Shown here: positions 59,940-64,000 of the stretch, piece by piece | How positions within the stretch are numbered: the first letter of the stretch is position 1 | Layout of the letters: the number at the start of each line of letters is the position of its first letter | Assembly: GCF_002847305.1 (NCBI RefSeq) | Contig: NZ_CP025408.1 | Span: 1,286,001-1,350,000, forward strand | Length of the DNA: 64,000 nucleotides | DNA from: Paracoccus tegillarcae | Lineage (GTDB): Bacteria > Pseudomonadota > Alphaproteobacteria > Rhodobacterales > Rhodobacteraceae | Direction of reading: 5' to 3' | Notes under the pieces: model-generated | What the model was told of the DNA's origin: nothing | What the model saw: only the letters and a program-made list of their open reading frames with translations | Database searches by the model: none | Made by a program: the position numbers and the translations under genes

Positions 59940-59979
59940 CGCCCCAGAGCCACCCAAAACCACAGGACTACCCTGCCCC

Positions 59980-61233
59980 ATGGACCTTGCCTTTGCGCCG
60001 CGCCAGATCGAGTTCTGGCCGATCGAGCGCCTGCGCCCCTATACCCGGAACGCCAAGATGCACGGGCCCGATCAGGTGGCGCGCATCGCCGCCAGCATGG
60101 CCCGCTTCGGCTGGACCGTGCCCTGCATGGTCGGTGACGATGGCGAGCTGATCGCCGGTCACGGAAGGGTGCTGGCGGCGACCGAACTGGGGCTTGCGGA
60201 GGTGCCGGTGATCCGCCTCGGCCATCTCGACGAGGCCGAGCGCCGGGCCTACCGGATCGCCGACAACAAGCTGACGGAGCTCGGTGACTGGGACGAGGGC
60301 CTGCTGCGCGACGAGGTGGCGGGCCTGCTGGCCGAGGATTTCGACCTGTCACTGCTGGGCTTCGCCGAGGACGAGTTGGAGGCGCTTCTGCAGGATCCGG
60401 ATCTGGACGAGGGTGGCGCGGCCGAGGGCGAGGACGACATCCCGGAACCGCCCGCCGATCCGGTCTCAGTGCCGGGCGATCTGTGGCAGCTCGGGCCGCA
60501 CCGGCTGATCTGCGGCGACAGCACATCGGCCGATATGGTCGGAAAACTGCTCGGCGATGTCCGGCCGCTGCTGATGGTCACCGACCCGCCCTATGGCGTC
60601 GAATATGATCCGTCATGGCGGAACCAGACTGCCGCATCGGTCACCAAGCGGACCGGCAAGGTGCTGAACGACGACCGGGCCGACTGGCGCGAAGCCTGGG
60701 CGCTGTTTCCCGGCGATGTCGCCTATGTCTGGCATGGCGCGCTGCATGCCACCACCGTTGCCGACAGCCTGATCGCGGCGGGCTTCGATATCCGCTCGCA
60801 GATCATCTGGGCCAAGGACCGGCTGGTCCTCAGTCGCGGCGACTACCACTGGCAGCACGAACCCTGCTGGTATGCGGTCAGGAAGCGCGGCAAGGGTCAC
60901 TGGGCCGGGGACCGGAAACAGACAACGCTCTGGCAGATCGCGAACCGAGATCAGGATGCGGAAACCGTGCACGGCACCCAGAAGCCGGTCGAATGCATGC
61001 GCCGCCCGATCCTGAACAACTCGAGCCCCGGGCAGGCCGTGTATGAGCCGTTCATGGGCTCAGGCACCACCCTGATCGCGGCTGAGACCACCGGGCGGGT
61101 CTGCTACGGCATCGAATTGAAACCCGCCTATGTCGATGTCGCCATCGCCCGCTGGCAGAACCTGACCGGTCAGGCGGCGGTGCTGGACGGCACCGACAAG
61201 ACCTTCGACGACCTGACCGCCACTCGACGCTGA
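59980..61233 (+). CDS. ParB/Srx-domain fused DNA methyltransferase
   Basis: A 417-residue fusion. The N-terminal ParB-like domain (about 15-110) has 'RNAKMHGPDQVARIAASMAR', 'AGHGRVLAATELGL' and 'RRAYRIADNKLTELGDWDEG'. The methylase has 'VTDPPYGVEYDPSW' near residue 203 and 'YEPFMGSGTTLIAAETTGRV' near residue 357, the catalytic DPPY and SAM motifs in beta-class order. It probably methylates adenine (N6) or cytosine (N4). Such fusions are common in prophages and GTA-like DNA. The start ATG 59980 fits the domain start. Confidence 0.88.
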   Translation: MDLAFAPRQIEFWPIERLRPYTRNAKMHGPDQVARIAASMARFGWTVPCMVGDDGELIAGHGRVLAATELGLAEVPVIRLGHLDEAERRAYRIADNKLTELGDWDEGLLRDEVAGLLAEDFDLSLLGFAEDELEALLQDPDLDEGGAAEGEDDIPEPPADPVSVPGDLWQLGPHRLICGDSTSADMVGKLLGDVRPLLMVTDPPYGVEYDPSWRNQTAASVTKRTGKVLNDDRADWREAWALFPGDVAYVWHGALHATTVADSLIAAGFDIRSQIIWAKDRLVLSRGDYHWQHEPCWYAVRKRGKGHWAGDRKQTTLWQIANRDQDAETVHGTQKPVECMRRPILNNSSPGQAVYEPFMGSGTTLIAAETTGRVCYGIELKPAYVDVAIARWQNLTGQAAVLDGTDKTFDDLTATRR

Positions 61234-61237
61234 GACC

Positions 61238-62335
61238 ATGAATGACCTGGCTTTACCTGCCCCCGGACGCGATTCCGGGGTCGATGACACCTGCCTCTTC
61301 GGCCTCTCCCTCTGCTCCGGCGCGGGCGGCATCGATCTCGGCCTCACCCTTGCCCTGCCCGGATATCGAACTGTGGGCCATGTCGAGCGGGAAACATACG
61401 CTGCGGCCACTCTCGTGGCGAGGATGGCGGACAAGGCCCTGGATCAGGCTATTGTCTGGGACGACATTGCCACATTCGACGGCAAGCCTTGGTGCGGCGC
61501 GGTGGATATCGTCTCTGCGGGCTATCCGTGCCAGCCGTTCAGCGTGGCGGGCAAGAGAAGGGGCGCCGAGGATCCCCGCCACCTCTGGCCGCATGTCGCC
61601 CGGATCATCGGCGAGGTTGAGCCACCCTTCGTCTTCCTCGAAAATGTCGCCCATCATCTCCGCCTCGGTTTCCCCGAAGTCGCAGGCGGACTGGTCGCGC
61701 TGGGCTACAGGCTTGCGGCAGGATTGTTTACGGCGGCGGAAGTCGGCGCCCCGCATCGGCGGGAACGCCTGTTCATCCTCGCCATCCGCGAAGGCGACCA
61801 ACTGGCCAACCCCGCGCGCCTGCTCTGGCACTCGCTCGAGCGGCGGGAACCGGACGGAACTCCTGCGCCTCTGGCCGACGCCAAGGGCCAGCGCCAACGA
61901 GAACCGACAGACGAAACCGACGCCATCGCAGGCGGCTGGCAAGCATGGGATGAACCTCGCCACCACGGCGGCGCAATGGCCGACGCCGCTGGCGACGGAT
62001 GGCAACAAACCGAGCGCTGGCAACCGCAAATCGGCCGATCTGACCCATGCGGCGGGCATGTGGATGACCCCGACGGCGCGGGATCACAAGGATGGGGCGA
62101 CGACGCTGGCGAATACGCCGGTGAACGGCCTCCTTGGCCGCCAGGTCCTGACGACGCCGATGGCTGGCAGCGATACCTCAGATCAGCGCCGGACGCTGAA
62201 CCCGCTATTCGTCGAGGCGCTGATGGGCTGGCCCAGCGGGTGGACAGGCTCCGCCTCTGTGGCAACGGCGTGGTCCCCCTGGTTGCGGCGCATGCGCTCC
62301 GAACTCTGGCGTTTCAGCTGCTGGAGGGTGGGTGA
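61238..62335 (+). CDS. DNA cytosine C5-methyltransferase
   Basis: A 365-residue protein with the main C5 motifs: 'FGLSLCSGAGGIDLGLTL' (I), 'SAGYPCQPFSVAGKRRGAED' (IV, catalytic Cys), 'PFVFLENVAHHLRL' (VI) and 'APHRRERLFILAI' (VIII). The C-terminal 'QRVDRLRLCGNGVVPLVAAH' gives motifs IX-X. The region between, about residues 200-330, is Gly/Asp-rich and poorly conserved. A second open frame (61242-62345) carries other family-like pieces there (see findings). It starts four bases after the ParB-methylase stop. Confidence 0.85.
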   Translation: MNDLALPAPGRDSGVDDTCLFGLSLCSGAGGIDLGLTLALPGYRTVGHVERETYAAATLVARMADKALDQAIVWDDIATFDGKPWCGAVDIVSAGYPCQPFSVAGKRRGAEDPRHLWPHVARIIGEVEPPFVFLENVAHHLRLGFPEVAGGLVALGYRLAAGLFTAAEVGAPHRRERLFILAIREGDQLANPARLLWHSLERREPDGTPAPLADAKGQRQREPTDETDAIAGGWQAWDEPRHHGGAMADAAGDGWQQTERWQPQIGRSDPCGGHVDDPDGAGSQGWGDDAGEYAGERPPWPPGPDDADGWQRYLRSAPDAEPAIRRGADGLAQRVDRLRLCGNGVVPLVAAHALRTLAFQLLEGG

Positions 62336-62482
62336 TGTGGAGTGACCTTCACAAGGTGAGCGCGACAGTTCACAAAAACCTAAGCTGGTTGCTGCCAGCA
62401 TGTCGTTCGTGATTTCAAAAGTCGACCCGCCGCCCGGAGATGCCTTAAGGGCGTCAATCTCGCGCCACATTACGTTGGCAAC

Positions 62483-63469
62483 TCAAAATGGGATCTCGTC
62501 AGGTATTTCGTTTATAGGCCCCTCCGCTCCCTTGGGAAGCGCGCAGTTCGACGCCACGAAGAGGTTAAGGATGTCATCCCTGTCTATGAACATGATTTGA
62601 CTGCGCTTAATCGCATCGAGCCTCCCGCCGAGCCAGTTGCGCGCTGCTTTGGTGATCTCGCCGCCAGCGACAATATATGCATGATCAACAAGAACGCGAC
62701 GACCAACCTCAGGATCAAAAATCTCGTGACCAAGCATCATGTTGGTTTGATTTAGAATCTCAGCAACGTTCTCGGAAGAGCGACCAGCGGCATCGAGCTT
62801 GCCCTTTTTCGCCTGAATTCCAAAGTAAAGTACATGCTGCGTCGGCAGAACGTATCGCATCCATAGGTCCTTGCCGTATTCAAGTGCCTTGTCCTTGTGC
62901 CCCGCTACGCTGATCCTCTGAAATCCGAGCTGTCGTAGCAGCGGCAACAGAACTTCTTCGATCAGTTGGTCTTCACTACAGTTACCCAGGAATGCCTCAA
63001 GTTGATCACGTTTCAGTTGCTCCGCCGCCGAGAATGGCCGGTGCGGCGTCACTTGCTGCAGAACGGACCTGTTCCCGCCGGTGTGCCGCAGATAACATTC
63101 GCGGTCCTCAGCATAAAACGCCTCAAAACCTTCTCTCGCCAATGCCGCATTGAGCATATCCATCGCTTTCGGACGGTCGAGTTCCTCGTTCAGTGCATCT
63201 CCCCGATCCATCAGTGTGCGAATCACTCGAAGGAACGCATCTGGAGGAGTTCGGGCATCCGGGCGAGGCTCTTTCTCGAGGATTTCTTCGAGGACAGACT
63301 GCACCCACACCGCCCGCGTCGAACCGTCATGTTCGTACTCCGTGTCTGCATCTTGGAAAAAGCGGCTAATGTAATAGCTGCTTCGGTAGGGAAACACGCT
63401 CTCGGACTCGGGGAAGTTCCCGCAGATCATGTCAGCCAGTTGGGATAAGGTTCGAGCTTTGAATTTCAT
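62483..63469 (-). CDS. Candidate PD-(D/E)XK-type nuclease
   Basis: A 328-residue soluble protein. The N-terminal half is helical ('FKARTLSQLADMICGNFPES', 'FYAEDRECYLRHTGGN'). The C-terminal half has 'LIEEVLLPLLRQLGFQRISV', 'LEYGKDLWMRY' and 'QHVLYFGIQAKKGKLD', which resembles the Asp-then-(Q/E)-x-K layout of restriction-like nucleases. No matching family name comes to mind. It is convergent with the C5 methylase, 148 bases away. Restriction-modification pairing is possible, but only a guess. Confidence 0.6.
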   Translation of the reverse strand: MKFKARTLSQLADMICGNFPESESVFPYRSSYYISRFFQDADTEYEHDGSTRAVWVQSVLEEILEKEPRPDARTPPDAFLRVIRTLMDRGDALNEELDRPKAMDMLNAALAREGFEAFYAEDRECYLRHTGGNRSVLQQVTPHRPFSAAEQLKRDQLEAFLGNCSEDQLIEEVLLPLLRQLGFQRISVAGHKDKALEYGKDLWMRYVLPTQHVLYFGIQAKKGKLDAAGRSSENVAEILNQTNMMLGHEIFDPEVGRRVLVDHAYIVAGGEITKAARNWLGGRLDAIKRSQIMFIDRDDILNLFVASNCALPKGAEGPINEIPDEIPF

Positions 63470-63606
63470 GCTGAGACATTAGCGAAGAAATCGCCCGAGC
63501 GTACCACCCATCTTGGCAGACGATTGACGTGGAATTGGCCGCTTGATCCCTCGTACCCACGTGCACATGGCCAAGTCGCAACTACTGCTGCAAAATAAGA
63601 AGAGTG

Positions 63607-64000
63607 TTATGTTTCACCTAGCCTGTAGACCCGCCCACGTCCCTCAACCTTTTCGGAGGTCACCCCCAGCCCTAGTTTCTTCTTCAGCGAACCGGAAATA
63701 GCACCGCGAATCGAATGATGTTGCCACGACGTCGCCTCGGCGATCTCTGCGATGGTGGCACCACCTTCCGCCTGCAGCATGGCAATCAGCCGCGCCTGTT
63801 TGGTGCCGGGGCGCCGGGCGGCGGCGATGGCCTCGGGCTTGGCATCCCGCAGGCCCGCCATGGTTTTCACCACGACCGTGTCGATCCCGACAGCCGCAAG
63901 GCCCTCGGGCGACGCAATCAGCGTGGTGCCGTGGCCATCGCCGGTCTCGCGCCAGAGAGGCTCAGTGCGCCGGAGATTTGCTTCGACCTCCTCAAGCCAG
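63607..64000 (-). CDS. DUF3489-domain protein, N-terminus outside window
   Basis: The C-terminal 130 or so residues of a DUF3489 protein. 'RETGDGHGTTLIASPEGLAA' and then 'RPGTKQARLIAMLQAEGGAT', 'WQHHSIRGAISGSLKKKLGL' and 'SEKVEGRGRVYRL' are characteristic. The frame is open to the edge of the window, so the N-terminus lies beyond 64000. DUF3489 proteins are short DNA-binding-like factors found near phage and integrative elements; function is unknown. Confidence 0.8.
   Translation of the reverse strand, partial: WLEEVEANLRRTEPLWRETGDGHGTTLIASPEGLAAVGIDTVVVKTMAGLRDAKPEAIAAARRPGTKQARLIAMLQAEGGATIAEIAEATSWQHHSIRGAISGSLKKKLGLGVTSEKVEGRGRVYRLGET

Larger units (their letters stand above)
59580..59979. 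other. Gene-free stretch with terminator-like hairpin and repeats
   Basis: About 400 bases between the uncharacterised gene and the ParB-methylase. It contains a 9-bp stem hairpin and at least six copies of a GGAATCCACC-type repeat in both orientations. No gene is supported; GC is high throughout. Confidence 0.65.

Noticed and set aside
1-64000. CRISPR arrays or rRNA genes
   Set aside because: No regularly spaced repeat array and no rRNA-like stretch was seen on either strand.

Overview
The window is high-GC DNA that reads like a member of the alphaproteobacterial family Rhodobacteraceae, possibly Paracoccus-like. I base this on codon style, the exopolysaccharide and metal-resistance genes, and the kinds of insertion sequences present. 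No ribosomal RNA, complete tRNA, replication gene or CRISPR array is visible, so chromosome versus large plasmid is undecided. Most of the window is accessory DNA.

Region by region: (1) 1-1.6 kb has a membrane PAS sensor protein cut by the window edge and a secreted molybdopterin-fold-like protein. (2) 1.7-7.7 kb is an exopolysaccharide locus: GalU, a fused WecG-type glycosyltransferase/priming sugar transferase, a LuxR-type response regulator, a Wzz/GumC chain-length protein and a Wzy-like polymerase. (3) 7.7-10.7 kb holds stress and regulatory genes (zinc ribbon, OmpA remnant, SDR, LuxR regulator, HchA). (4) 11.5-16.5 kb is a tightly overlapping cluster for a 3-amino-3,6-dideoxyhexose-type sugar and its transfer: aminotransferase, GT2, fused acetyltransferase-ketoisomerase, GT-C, GtrA. 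(5) 16.5-25.1 kb contains an IS6 remnant, a divergent merR/zntA pair, a broken IS481, two glycosyltransferases with an unknown protein, and a truncated SIS gene followed by a glucokinase.

(6) 25.1-42.2 kb is an insertion-sequence-bounded type VI secretion (T6SS) cargo island. Two direct copies of one IS3-family element flank two effector modules. Module 1 is a decapitated VgrG, a DUF2169 adaptor, a DUF4150/GH-E nuclease effector and two TPR-like presumed immunity proteins. Module 2 is a full VgrG, a DUF4123 adaptor, an unknown 137-residue protein, a WHH-nuclease effector, a SUKH/SMI1-like immunity protein, a D123/CDC123-family protein and a PAAR spike tip. No T6SS sheath, baseplate or membrane genes are present, so the module needs an apparatus encoded elsewhere. 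IS copy 1 is itself interrupted by a 2,453-bp IS1595-family element that carries a P63C-domain passenger gene. Two inverted att-like sites, each with a 54-bp tRNA-Met 3' fragment and conserved arm repeats, bracket module 2.

(7) 42.6-54.4 kb is a metal-resistance region: a second merR/zntA pair, a membrane methyltransferase-like gene, CopA ATPase, CsoR with two palindromic operators, DUF411, cytochrome c, lipoprotein, L,D-transpeptidase, DUF305, DsbA-like protein and multicopper oxidase. (8) 54.6-64 kb is an integrase-led island: tyrosine recombinase, AlpA-like regulator, VRR-NUC nuclease, HTH protein, ParB-methylase fusion, cytosine methyltransferase, a candidate PD-(D/E)XK nuclease and a DUF3489 gene that runs off the window.

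The most unusual items are the T6SS island with its CDC123-like protein, the paired att-like inverted sites, the cytosine methyltransferase whose DNA carries family-like signatures in two frames, and the GGAATCCACC repeat cluster ahead of the methylase genes.
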